Below, in pieces: positions 1-8,353 of a DNA stretch of 64,000 nt (the first letter of the stretch is position 1; each line of letters begins with the position of its first letter). The stretch is from Treponema sp. OMZ 787. Lineage in GTDB: Bacteria; Spirochaetota; Spirochaetia; Treponematales; Treponemataceae. Position numbers and translations under genes: made by a program. A model generated the notes under the pieces. That model searched no databases, was not told the origin of the DNA, and was given only the letters and a program-made list of their open reading frames with translations. The DNA is taken from assembly GCF_024181225.1 (NCBI RefSeq), contig NZ_CP051198.1, positions 186,001 through 250,000 on the forward strand, given 5' to 3'.

Positions 1-968
1 AATAATACTGTTTGAAAGGCTTCCCAATCTTTGCGTAAGGCCAGAGCCGACATTTCAGGGAGAATTACCGTGCCTATCGAAACTGCGAAGATTCCGAGTA
101 ATAGCTCTTGCAAGCGCAAAGAGTATTGTAAGCTCGAAGCTATTCCAAGCCCTGCCGAGGTTGCAAGCGAGGTGGAAACCAAGTCGTTTATCTGATAGGC
201 TGCCATGCCGATTATGGTAGGGCCGATAAGGGCAAGCACTTTTTTTGTTCCCGGATTTGAAAGGGTTTTTGCAAGGCTTGTGAATTTAAAACTAAAGCCT
301 GTTTTTAGAACAAAGGGAAGCTGAAAAACAGCCTGAACAAGACCGCCTGCAACAACACCGTAGGACATTGCAACAGCAGGATCTCCGAAGGGTTTTGCAA
401 AAAGATATGTTGAACTTATGACGATTATGTTGAACAAAATAGGCGTAAAACCTGAGGGGGTAAAAATCTTTACTCCGTTTAAGATGCCTTGAAAAAATGC
501 AGCAACCGAAATTAAAAATAAATACGGAAACATTATCCGCGTTAAAAAAACGGTAGAATCATAATCTGCGATATTCTCAAAAAAGATTTTTACTATCAGG
601 GGAGAAAGCACAATGCCCAGTGTTACAACAACGGCAGTTGCAAAACTTACAAGGGTAAAAATAGAACTTAAAAACTCGTTTATTTCTGTCTTTGTGCTTT
701 CGGATTCTTCCGCGTCCTTGTGTTTTTGAAGATAGGTATTAAAGGTCGGAATAAAAGCAACGGTTATACTGTTTTCGGCAAATAGCCTCCTAAATAGGTT
801 GGGCAGCATAAAGGCTGTAGCAAAAGCATCCGCCAAGGGCCCCGTTCCCAAAAAATGAGACATCGTCATCTGGCGGACAAGACCTAAAATTCTTGACCCA
901 AAAACCAAAAGAGAAAGTTTTGATCCGCTTTTTACGAGAGATTTGTTTTTATTTTCAACCTTATCCAT
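1..968 (-). CDS. murJ: Lipid II flippase MurJ (MviN), C-terminus cut by window edge
   Basis: MurJ flips lipid II across the inner membrane for peptidoglycan synthesis. The visible 322 or so residues begin MDKVENKNKSLVKSG and continue with the diagnostic MurJ N-terminal run: SRILGLVRQMTMSHFLG, then the DAFATAFMLPNLFRRLFAE segment, which carries the conserved arginines of the flippase. At least seven hydrophobic helices follow. The reading frame is open to base 1, so the C-terminal third lies outside the window. There is no Shine-Dalgarno sequence before the ATG, and a TTGCAT-17-TATAAT promoter ends 11 bases upstream, so the 5' leader should be only a few bases long. Family assignment is firm; the start is chosen from the promoter and from the family N-terminus. 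Confidence 0.93.
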   Translation of the reverse strand, partial: MDKVENKNKSLVKSGSKLSLLVFGSRILGLVRQMTMSHFLGTGPLADAFATAFMLPNLFRRLFAENSITVAFIPTFNTYLQKHKDAEESESTKTEINEFLSSIFTLVSFATAVVVTLGIVLSPLIVKIFFENIADYDSTVFLTRIMFPYLFLISVAAFFQGILNGVKIFTPSGFTPILFNIIVISSTYLFAKPFGDPAVAMSYGVVAGGLVQAVFQLPFVLKTGFSFKFTSLAKTLSNPGTKKVLALIGPTIIGMAAYQINDLVSTSLATSAGLGIASSLQYSLRLQELLLGIFAVSIGTVILPEMSALALRKDWEAFQTVL

Positions 969-979
969 AACAATTAAAG

Positions 980-1008
980 ATTATACAGGCTTAGGGTGTG
1001 TAATGCAA
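980..1008 (-). promoter_or_regulatory. Sigma70-type promoter of murJ
   Basis: On the minus strand TTGCAT (1008-1003) and TATAAT (985-980) are separated by exactly 17 bases. Only 11 bases separate the -10 box from the murJ ATG, so the predicted leader is about 5 bases and carries no ribosome binding site. Confidence 0.6.
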
Positions 1009-1031
1009 GGGCGGTGGAAAGATAGGTTTTG

Positions 1032-1460
1032 TTATTCATTTTTAAAGTGTTCATTTATTATTTTTTGTAAGTTAATTACCGATTCAATATCTCCTTCCAA
1101 AAAAAATTTAAAAGAGTTTTCTGTTGACACAAAATAAAATCGGCATTTACTTGCTTTCTCAATATTTTCATTTATTTTTTTCATTAATTCTTTTAGTTTA
1201 AAATCTTTGCTATATGGATAGCATAAAACTGAAAAGATTTCAGGCTTTTCAATGGAATCTTTTTTTAAAAATTCTTCTAATCTCCTTTTTTCATCAGTAT
1301 TTTTTTTATCGAGAAAACTTTTATCCGAAAAAAGCGGTTCAAGGTCTTTTTCGGTAAAACGCCATTGAGAGCCTATTTTTTTCCTGTAAGTTTTCCTCCT
1401 TTTAACAAAAGCATCAGCTCCAATATCGATATGATAAGAAAAACTCTTTTTAAATTCATC
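1032..1460 (-). pseudogene. Remnant of an unidentified protein gene (no start)
   Basis: A minus-strand frame of 142 codons reads as real protein (for example KIGSQWRFTEKDLEPLFSD, then KPEIFSVLCYPYSKDF) and ends in TAA at 1032. Its first codon follows directly on an in-frame TGA (1463-1461), and there is no ATG with a ribosome binding site until far into the frame. I read it as the 3' part of a broken gene. The family is not recognised. The charged C-terminal region, rich in Lys, Glu and Asn, suggests a soluble cytoplasmic protein. An alternative is a functional gene starting at a rare codon. Confidence 0.4.
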
Positions 1461-1706
1461 TCAACGGTTTTGCCCAAAAACTTAGCCGAAAAGGTGCTAC
1501 AACGCTGTCATGGCCGACACAAGGGCTAAAGCAGCCATAGACATAAAAAACGCTTATAGTCTTTATTCATAATAAATGATTTTTGTAGACTGTCAATATT
1601 ATTTTCGTGAATTTTACGGAAACGATTGTTTCATATAGTCTAGTGTTTGAGGGCATAAAAAACTAAGGTTGTAGTAGCCTATTTCATGTTCTATTAAACG
1701 ATTTTC
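1461..1706. other. Gene-free stretch between gene remnant and nuclease
   Basis: No open frame with a start and ribosome binding site is visible. The part from about 1461 to 1550 is richer in G+C than its surroundings and includes a short minus-strand open run beginning MSMAALALVSAMTAL that ends at a TAG, just upstream of the broken frame at 1460. It may be a piece of the same decayed locus or a dispersed repeat. The rest shows nothing I can name. Confidence 0.3.
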
Positions 1707-2435
1707 TTATAGTATCATTGGATTTTTAAATAGTTCCGCCATTTTTGAATGTTGACTTGCAAGTGTTTCGTAGTCGACGAAATTTACAAGAGGTTTTATT
1801 GGTCTGTAAATTGACCGACTAATTTTGTCATCAAATTCATTCTTGCGTTTCTTGTCCGCAACAATGCAAAATCTTGCTCTGAAATCTTGCAGTTCAAAAA
1901 ATTTATTCAAAGAATTAATTATGTTTGTAGAATGCTCAACTTCATAGAATGCAGTCGGCATTTCACGCTCATTGAACCATATTGTATCAATTGTTTTAGC
2001 TCTGTTTGTAATTTTTGGATATGTAAATTCAGGAATATCAGTCATTGTTGATACTTGGCCAAGTTTCTTATCAAGAAATAATTTATTTTTATCTTGTGCA
2101 GGAACATATGTTTTCAGATTTTTCATGTTTCCAATATCTACAATCAAACCTTGATAATATGAGTGCGTAAAAGTTTCAATCTGGTCTTTTTTATTTTCCT
2201 TGATTTGAAATTTTTTCAAAACTGACTCACGATAATTAGCTAGTGCCCAAAGTCCCGACTGAATTTTAAAAAACTCATCGCGTCTTTGTAAATAGCAACG
2301 GATACTTTCAAACGGTGTTTTTGTTTTCCAAGTGTGTGTATCAACATTTTGATTGAGATAAGCAAGCGTTGCATATCCTCCATTTTTTTGCATTGTTTCG
2401 ATTATATCATCAACTTGTGTATGCTTTTTTGCCAT
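1707..2435 (-). CDS. Winged-helix plus PD-(D/E)XK-like nuclease protein (HARE-HTH/HrgA-like)
   Basis: This predicted DNA-binding nuclease has 242 residues from the ATG at 2435. That ATG has GGGTGG about 7 bases upstream and is preferred over a GTG four codons earlier. Residues 4-70 look like a winged helix of the HARE-HTH type found on restriction endonucleases (VDDIIETMQKNGGYATLAYL, then an SGLWALA wing). The C-terminal half carries IDTIWF (Asp150) followed by FYEVEHST (Glu165, Glu167), the pattern of PD-(D/E)XK nucleases in HrgA-like restriction proteins. No methyltransferase lies beside it, so it is either an orphan restriction or defence gene or a housekeeping repair nuclease. The nuclease-like motif is visible; the function is inferred. 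Confidence 0.6.
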   Translation of the reverse strand: MAKKHTQVDDIIETMQKNGGYATLAYLNQNVDTHTWKTKTPFESIRCYLQRRDEFFKIQSGLWALANYRESVLKKFQIKENKKDQIETFTHSYYQGLIVDIGNMKNLKTYVPAQDKNKLFLDKKLGQVSTMTDIPEFTYPKITNRAKTIDTIWFNEREMPTAFYEVEHSTNIINSLNKFFELQDFRARFCIVADKKRKNEFDDKISRSIYRPIKPLVNFVDYETLASQHSKMAELFKNPMIL

Positions 2436-2659
2436 ATTCAAAACCACCCAATAAAATTTATACTACCCTATGACTGATAATTACCAAATTCCCCTCCATC
2501 GACAAGTCCATATTTCTATGCTATAATACCCGATAGAGTAAGCTGTGCTGCATGATAAAAAGATTTTGTTTGTACGGGTTTTTAAAAAATAGCAAGATCG
2601 GATCTATCTAATATTTTCCATACCATATTGTTTGCTACTGCAATATACTCTTCATCATC

Positions 2660-2688
2660 TGGAACTTCCTAAAATTTTTTGTTATAAT
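2660..2688 (+). promoter_or_regulatory. Promoter of murD, predicting a leaderless transcript
   Basis: TGGAAC (2660-2665) and TATAAT (2683-2688) are spaced by 17 bases. The murD ATG begins 7 bases after the -10 box, where transcription itself should start, and no Shine-Dalgarno sequence precedes it. The -35 box is only a fair match; the -10 box is perfect. Confidence 0.55.
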
Positions 2689-2695
2689 ATCGGTC

Positions 2696-4126
2696 ATGCA
2701 AATAAGCCTAGAAAATATAAAGAATAAAAAAGTAACCGTTATGGGCTTGGGGCTCAACGGCGGCGGGGTTGCGACTGCCCAATTTTTTGCCCGGTACGGA
2801 GCCGAGGTTACCGTAACCGATTTAAAAACTTCGGAAGAACTGCGGCCCTCAATCGAAAAATTATCCTCCTTTACAAATATAAGATTTGTACTCGGAGAAC
2901 ACAGAATAGAAGATTTTAAAGAGGCCGATCTTGTTATCAAAAACCCCGGAGTAAAACTTGAAGGAAATATTTTTTTGGAAACCGCAAAACAAATAGAATC
3001 GGATCTTTCCGTTTTTCTCGCTCTTTCAAAGGCTCCGATTTTAGCGGTAACCGGAAGCAAGGGAAAGTCTTCAACGGTAAGCGCCCTTTATTACGGGCTT
3101 AAAAAATTAGGGTACAATGCTTTTTTGGGCGGGAACATTACGGTCAGCCCCTTGAGTTTTTTTGAAGAAACTTCGCAGAATACTCCCGTGGTGCTTGAGC
3201 TTTCCAGCTGGCAGCTTGCCGATTTAAAAACCAAGGGTCTTCTTAAACCAAAGGCTGCGATTATTACGCCCATAATGCCCGATCACTTAAATTGGTACGG
3301 CACAATGGAAAAATATGTTGCCGACAAAAAAATCATCTATGAAAATATGGATGAAGCGGATTATCTAATCTGCAACTTTGATGACGGCTGGGGTAAAATT
3401 TTTGCAGAAGAAACAAGGGCAAATGTTTTTTGGTATAGCGAGAAAAAATTGCCTAAAGAATGCCGGGGCGTTTTTTTTAATAACCGGCAAGAAGGAATTT
3501 GCAATTTAAATAATGAAGAAAGGCTATTACTTTCAAAAGATGCAAAAGTTCCCGGGCTTAAACTTAAACAAAATGTCTTGAATGCAGGTCTCGCTCTTTT
3601 GCTTTACCAAAAATTTCATCAGGCAGAAAATTTAAAAGAAAAGAAAAACAAAGATCAAGCTGAGATTATCCGTAAATTTATGGACGAGTATTCGGGAATT
3701 GAGCATCGCTTGGAATTCTTTTATGAAAAAAACGGAATAAAATTTTATAACGATACAGCGGCAACAATTCCTGAGGCTTCTGCCGCTGCCATAGAAGCCT
3801 TTGATAAACCGCCGATCCTAATTTGCGGCGGAACAAATAAAAATTTAAATTTTATTCCGCTTGCCGAAAAGGCAAAGCTGACTAAAAGCATCTATCTTCT
3901 TGCAGGCTCAGGAACGGATCTTTTAATTCCTCTTCTTAAAGAAAACTCGATTGAATATAGAGGCCCCTTTGACAGTTTGGATTCTCTTTTGCTTTCATTA
4001 AAAGAAAATTTAGAAGCGGACGATATTGTAACCCTATCACCGGGAGCGGCCTCCTTCGGTATGTTCAAAAACGAATTCGACCGCGGCAATAAATTTAAAG
4101 AAAAGGTAAAAGAAATATTTTGCTGA
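2696..4126 (+). CDS. murD: UDP-N-acetylmuramoylalanine--D-glutamate ligase MurD
   Basis: MurD is the cytoplasmic ATP-dependent ligase that adds D-glutamate to UDP-MurNAc-L-Ala. At 476 residues it has the normal family length. The N-terminal nucleotide-like domain carries VMGLGLNGGGVA (15-26). The central ATPase domain carries the P-loop TGSKGKSS (119-126), followed by ELSSWQL and the Mur-ligase PDHLNWYGTMEKY region. The C-terminal ligand domain has GIEHRLEFF and FYNDTAATIPEA, the phosphate/UMAG-binding region of Mur ligases. The ATG at 2696 lacks a ribosome binding site and sits right after a -10 box. The gene converges on the glycosyltransferase downstream with a gap of only 6 bases and no hairpin terminator between them. 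MurJ lies nearby, so two peptidoglycan genes are loosely clustered here. Confidence 0.93.
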   Translation: MQISLENIKNKKVTVMGLGLNGGGVATAQFFARYGAEVTVTDLKTSEELRPSIEKLSSFTNIRFVLGEHRIEDFKEADLVIKNPGVKLEGNIFLETAKQIESDLSVFLALSKAPILAVTGSKGKSSTVSALYYGLKKLGYNAFLGGNITVSPLSFFEETSQNTPVVLELSSWQLADLKTKGLLKPKAAIITPIMPDHLNWYGTMEKYVADKKIIYENMDEADYLICNFDDGWGKIFAEETRANVFWYSEKKLPKECRGVFFNNRQEGICNLNNEERLLLSKDAKVPGLKLKQNVLNAGLALLLYQKFHQAENLKEKKNKDQAEIIRKFMDEYSGIEHRLEFFYEKNGIKFYNDTAATIPEASAAAIEAFDKPPILICGGTNKNLNFIPLAEKAKLTKSIYLLAGSGTDLLIPLLKENSIEYRGPFDSLDSLLLSLKENLEADDIVTLSPGAASFGMFKNEFDRGNKFKEKVKEIFC

Positions 4127-4132
4127 TGCAAA

Positions 4133-5404
4133 TTAAATAGCTCTAATCTCCTTTTCAATTCTATCGATAATACTCTCCCAAGAATGTTTTTTTATTTCTT
4201 CTGCAAGGGGAGAATAAAAATCTTTTTGAGATTTTAGCCTTTCCATTTGAAGCATTATTTTTTCGGCAAGGGCTTCGACAAAGGCGGGTTTATCTTCTTC
4301 ATAGACCTTGTCCACATCGTAGATTCTTGGAAGTTTTACAAATTCGATAAGGCCGCTTGTGTTGATCTTTTCGCCGAGGAGGTTTATTAAACCTTCTATT
4401 TCTGTTGTTACGGCAAAAAGACCGCAGGCTAAGGCTTCAACGGCAACAAGGCCCAAAGCCTCATAGTACGACGGCAAAATAAAAATATCGTTTTGCTTTA
4501 AAATTTTGCACATACAGATTTGAGATGAAGCATTTTCTATTTTTAAGTTTTCGATGCATCCGGCATTTTTTAAAAGAGCTGCTTTTTGTTCTTCGCTTGC
4601 ATTTCCGACTAAAGTTAATTCCGTATTTGGATATTTTTTTAAAATAAGCGGAAGTGTTTTTGCAAGTTCAAAAACACCCTTTGAATCGGATATTTTTCCT
4701 GCATAGCATAGCCTGAATGTTCCATCAAAGACATGCCTATCCTTATCGTTAAAAATGTCGGGATTAAAGCCTCCTCCCGCCAATTTAATTTTTTCAAGGT
4801 TTGCCGAAAAAATATTTTTCACTTCAGAAATATCCTTAGGGCTTACCGTAAAATATAAATCGAGCTTATCCAAATTTTGTATATATCTTTCTTTTATCCA
4901 AGGATTTTGTTTAATCTGCCTTATATCCGTACCGTGGCTTATGCCGATTATTTTTTTGTCTGGAAATATTTTTTTTACCAAAGAGGTTAAGATAAAAAGA
5001 TGATGGCTTATAATGACATCAGGATTAAATTCTTCTCTTATGCGGAGAAGATTTTTTTCAAAACCCGAAATCCATTTTTGATACATCTCATCGCTCATTT
5101 CGGAATAAACTGTTGAGGTATAGGGCATTATGTCACTCATGCCTGCAATCGGAAAGGGAAGGTCTTCATTAAAAGTTTTTTCTTGCTTATAATCGGATAA
5201 AAATTTAACAGGGTATTCTTTTACTCTTCCTTGTAAATTGTCCGGCAAAGATTCATTAAAAGTTTTTTCGGCAAAGGGAAGTTGTGTTCCGTAAAGAACG
5301 GCATTTTCATGTCCTTTTTTTATCATTCCTTCGACGAGGGTGCTAAAATAAACCCCGCTTCCTGTTTTCATCGGTAATTGCGCAAGACAGTGAAGTATCT
5401 TCAA
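4133..5404 (-). CDS. Glycosyltransferase family 4 (GT-B fold)
   Basis: This predicted retaining glycosyltransferase is active at the cytoplasmic face, with an unknown acceptor. Of its 423 residues, the N-terminal Rossmann half starts MKILHCLAQLPMKTGSGVY, the donor/acceptor-loop style of GT4 enzymes. The C-terminal half has RLCYAGKISDSKGVFEL (231-247) and the E-x7-E-type donor-sugar signature PSYYEALGLVAVEALACG (311-328). Its stop overlaps the start region of the upstream ABC ATPase gene (5401-5404), so the glycosyltransferase is translationally coupled to the transporter operon. That link is odd, because the transporter looks like a metal or phosphonate importer. Substrate cannot be read from sequence; exopolysaccharide or glycolipid synthesis are possibilities. 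Confidence 0.8.
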   Translation of the reverse strand: MKILHCLAQLPMKTGSGVYFSTLVEGMIKKGHENAVLYGTQLPFAEKTFNESLPDNLQGRVKEYPVKFLSDYKQEKTFNEDLPFPIAGMSDIMPYTSTVYSEMSDEMYQKWISGFEKNLLRIREEFNPDVIISHHLFILTSLVKKIFPDKKIIGISHGTDIRQIKQNPWIKERYIQNLDKLDLYFTVSPKDISEVKNIFSANLEKIKLAGGGFNPDIFNDKDRHVFDGTFRLCYAGKISDSKGVFELAKTLPLILKKYPNTELTLVGNASEEQKAALLKNAGCIENLKIENASSQICMCKILKQNDIFILPSYYEALGLVAVEALACGLFAVTTEIEGLINLLGEKINTSGLIEFVKLPRIYDVDKVYEEDKPAFVEALAEKIMLQMERLKSQKDFYSPLAEEIKKHSWESIIDRIEKEIRAI

Positions 5405-6354
5405 TTTAAATTCTCCTTAATATAACTGATGTAAACTCTTTCATCTTTTTGATAGTTACAATCGTTATTTAAAACAAAAGCCTTTAATTCTTCTTTTTCA
5501 GTTTTAAGAAAAAGTTCCAGTATCTCACCCTTAAAAATAATATTTGTTATTTCGGCTGTTTGAAAGCCGGCAGAGTCTTCATCTTCCGGTAAGGATTTAA
5601 ATACCCTTATTTTTTCGGGCCTGATATATGAGTTTTCTATTCTATTGTTTGCACCGATAAAGTCAAGAGCAAATTCATTTGCAGGTTTATTATAAAGAGC
5701 TTCGGCTGTTCCTTCCTGAATAATTTCTCCATTGTTCATCAAAATAATTTTGTCGGCAATTTCAAAAGCCTCGCTTTGATCATGGGTAACAAAAATTGTG
5801 GTGATGTTAAATTCTTTTTGAATTTGTTTTATCTCTTTACGCATATTGATTCTTAATTTTGCATCCAAATTGCTCAAGGGCTCATCCAATAAAAGAAGTT
5901 TGGGTTTTATAATCAAGCTACGAGCAAGGGCTACCCTCTGCTGCTCTCCGCCGGAAAGTTCGCTTATATGTTTTTTTTCATAACCCGATAAGCCCATTGT
6001 TTTTATCATCTTCATTCCGGCTTCTATACGCTCACTCTTAGTCATTTTTTTAAATTTTAAACCGTAAATAATATTCGATAAAACATTCATGTGAGGAAAA
6101 AGTCCGTAAGATTGAAATACTGTAGAAACATTTCGATTTTCAGGCAGTTCATTTGTAATTTCTTTACCGTCAAGAATTATTTTTCCGCTATCCGGTTTTA
6201 AAAAGCCTCCTATCGATTTTAGCACCGTACTTTTTCCGCAGCCGGAAGGACCTAAAAGACAGAGGAGTTTTCCTTTTTCAAGATTGAAGCTGATATTTTT
6301 TACTGCATTTTTTTCTTTATATGTTTTTGTTAAGTTTTTCAATTCAAGATACAT
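5401..6354 (-). CDS. ABC importer ATPase (FbpC/PotA-like; iron(III) or 2-aminoethylphosphonate type)
   Basis: This is the ATP-hydrolysing subunit of the importer formed with the fused permease upstream and probably with the periplasmic binding protein encoded near 13 kb. It has 317 residues from the ATG at 6354, which has GGAGG five bases before it; a longer reading from 6426 lacks this and is rejected. Motifs are Walker A GPSGCGKST (35-43), Q-loop FQSYGLFPH (80-88), signature LSGGEQQR (133-140), Walker B LLLLDEP (153-159) and the H-loop in TIFVTHDQSEA. The C-terminal 80 residues form a short TOBE-like regulatory domain. The family serves iron(III), 2-aminoethylphosphonate, thiamine and polyamine importers, and sequence alone does not choose among them. 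Confidence 0.85.
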   Translation of the reverse strand: MYLELKNLTKTYKEKNAVKNISFNLEKGKLLCLLGPSGCGKSTVLKSIGGFLKPDSGKIILDGKEITNELPENRNVSTVFQSYGLFPHMNVLSNIIYGLKFKKMTKSERIEAGMKMIKTMGLSGYEKKHISELSGGEQQRVALARSLIIKPKLLLLDEPLSNLDAKLRINMRKEIKQIQKEFNITTIFVTHDQSEAFEIADKIILMNNGEIIQEGTAEALYNKPANEFALDFIGANNRIENSYIRPEKIRVFKSLPEDEDSAGFQTAEITNIIFKGEILELFLKTEKEELKAFVLNNDCNYQKDERVYISYIKENLN

Positions 6355-6377
6355 AAAACCTCCGTTTGTTTTAAAAA

Positions 6378-8000
6378 TTATTTTTTCTTTAAAACTAAAA
6401 AGTAAATTAAATTTACAATTAAACAAATTATAATTATAAGCAAGGCAATGACGGAACCTATTTCGTAATACCCGCTTTGAATTACATCGAACATAACAAG
6501 GGTTAAAACTTTTTGACTCGGATATACCAAAAAAATAATTGAACCTATTGTTGTCATAGTCGTTGTAAATCCGTTTATAAAAGAAACTCCAAGTGCATTT
6601 TTGCTTAACGGAATAACTGCATCGGTAATCTCGTTTATTCTTTTACCGCCTAAATCTCTGATCGAATTTAGGGTGTCGATGTTTATTTCTTCCATTGCAG
6701 CATTTCCTATCTTGGTAGAAAATGGGAGCTGCTTAAATAAAATGTTTAAGACAACTATTGCTGCTGTTCCTGTAAGCATTAACGGCTTTGAATTAAAGGC
6801 CAATAAATAACCGAGTCCAAAAAATGTTCCCGGAATTATATAGGGAAGAGTTGCCGCAAAATCTACTGCCTGCATTATTTTTATTTTTCTTATTTGTTTA
6901 TAATAAGCGATAAGCAAGCCTATTATGCTTCCTCCGCCTGCTGCAATAAGACTGTAAACAATGCTTCTTATTACCGTGCTTGTAATATGTGCTCTTGTTT
7001 CTAAAATGTTTGAAAAGGTAAAAATCATCTTGCCTTTTTTCATCTTTGTAAATGCAGATAATATAATAGAAGAATATTGAATGCTTATCCACAATAAAAA
7101 GAAAACGGCAATTATGCTTATAAGATAAAAAAGAGTTCCCTGTCTTTTTATTTCAATTTCCGATGAAGCCGTACCGTGCGACGATATGGAAATATTTTTA
7201 AAACTTTTTTGATAAAGAATAAAAATAATAATTGCCGGAATTAAAAGAAGAACATTTATTGCGGAGGCCTTTCCTAGGTTTCCTTGAGCTATTACCGCAA
7301 AATAGCTTTCTGTTGCAAGCACATTAAAAGAGCCGCCTATAATTGCAGGCGTTCCAAAATCAGATAAGCTTCTCAAAAAAGTTAAGAGCATAACCGATTT
7401 AATTGCCGGAAAAAGAAAGGGGAGCATTATATCAATAATCAAACGGTTTGTATTTGCTCCAAGATTGCGAGCACTATCTAATTGAGATCTGTCCAAATTA
7501 TTTAAAAATCCGATTAAGATTAAAGCCGCTAACGAAAAATTGCTCAATGACTGCATGAGCACGATGCCTGTAATTCCGTAAGGGCTTTTTGAAATACCTA
7601 AAAGATAATAAGAAACAAGACCCCTTCTTCCAAAGAGGTTTATATAACTTAGGGCAGTTACAAAGGGCGGACTTATCATCGTTACGGCTAAAATCAAGAA
7701 TATAAGGCCTTTTATTTTTTTAGGCATCAAATAGGAAAATAAGGCCGTGGTTATTCCTGCAATTGCAGTTAGGATCGTCGTATAAAAGCCAACCGATAAA
7801 GAATTTTTTAATAAGTGAAGATGATTTTTAAAAACATCTTCAAAAAGTTCAAAACTAAGATTTCCGTTTATAACAAGGCTTTGTTTAAATACATAAAAAA
7901 AAGGCAGGGCTATAAATATAAAAATACCTGAAATTAAGCTTAGTATGAGGATATAGTCTATAATTCTGTTGTAATTGTTTTTCATCTGCTGCTGTTTCAT
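6378..8000 (-). CDS. ABC importer permease, two fused membrane halves (FbpB-like)
   Basis: This inner-membrane channel has 540 residues and about twelve hydrophobic helices in two homologous halves, the fused layout of FbpB/AfuB and PhnU-V type permeases. Each half ends in an EAA loop, the coupling helix that docks on the ATPase: QLDSARNLGANTNRLIIDIMLP in the first half and NSIRDLGGKRINEITDAVIP in the second. The start is either the ATG at 8000 or the one five codons later. Neither has a good ribosome binding site, and a TATAAT ends 8 bases before the first, so the message may be nearly leaderless. The binding-protein gene one would expect directly upstream is 4.5 kb away, beyond accessory genes on the other strand. 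Confidence 0.85.
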   Translation of the reverse strand: MKQQQMKNNYNRIIDYILILSLISGIFIFIALPFFYVFKQSLVINGNLSFELFEDVFKNHLHLLKNSLSVGFYTTILTAIAGITTALFSYLMPKKIKGLIFLILAVTMISPPFVTALSYINLFGRRGLVSYYLLGISKSPYGITGIVLMQSLSNFSLAALILIGFLNNLDRSQLDSARNLGANTNRLIIDIMLPFLFPAIKSVMLLTFLRSLSDFGTPAIIGGSFNVLATESYFAVIAQGNLGKASAINVLLLIPAIIIFILYQKSFKNISISSHGTASSEIEIKRQGTLFYLISIIAVFFLLWISIQYSSIILSAFTKMKKGKMIFTFSNILETRAHITSTVIRSIVYSLIAAGGGSIIGLLIAYYKQIRKIKIMQAVDFAATLPYIIPGTFFGLGYLLAFNSKPLMLTGTAAIVVLNILFKQLPFSTKIGNAAMEEINIDTLNSIRDLGGKRINEITDAVIPLSKNALGVSFINGFTTTMTTIGSIIFLVYPSQKVLTLVMFDVIQSGYYEIGSVIALLIIIICLIVNLIYFLVLKKK

Positions 8001-8353
8001 TAAATTGAATTATAATTGTATATTATTTTTAATAAATTTACTAGTGTATGATATAGAATAAATTTTAAGTGATTGATATAAGAAAACCGTTTTACTCTGA
8101 CTTGACAGATTTTAGTTTTTGAATTAACATAAATGTATGCTTAGGCGATTTTTAGCTTATTTTCAATTTTATTTTTCTCGAAATTTAAATTTACTTATTA
8201 AAAATTCGGAGAAAAATGTTAGCTTAGGATTACCCCCCCCCCCCATTTTCTCTATTAACTATAATATCTCTAACGAATAAATTTTTACATAATTATTTTT
8301 CTCATAAAAATAATTATATTTATAAAATTAAATCGCAAGAAAGAAGGATTAAT
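8001..8353. other. Divergent regulatory region between permease and lipoprotein genes
   Basis: This 353-base AT-rich spacer holds the minus-strand TATAAT for the importer permease (about 8 bases from its ATG), the 12-base cytosine tract and the plus-strand -10 box described separately, and nothing else I can identify as coding. The bases after 8265 are a long, AT-rich leader to the lipoprotein gene. Confidence 0.5.
8233..8265 (+). promoter_or_regulatory. Poly-C tract (12 C) next to a -10 box: candidate phase-variable promoter
   Basis: Twelve consecutive C residues (8233-8244) are followed after 15 bases by TATAAT (8260-8265). A -35 box at 17-bp spacing would fall at 8237-8242, inside the tract, and no good -35 hexamer is seen at that spacing. 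Homopolymer tracts of this length slip during replication, and in this position they change promoter geometry. Precedents are opc of Neisseria meningitidis (poly-C) and several tpr genes of Treponema pallidum (poly-G upstream). The tract and -10 are seen; variability is inferred. Confidence 0.6.

Noticed and set aside
2582-2668. Short minus-strand frame (EVPDDEEYIAVANNMVWK...) upstream of murD
   Set aside because: Only 28 codons between two stop codons, with no start site; it reads like protein but is too short to separate from chance.
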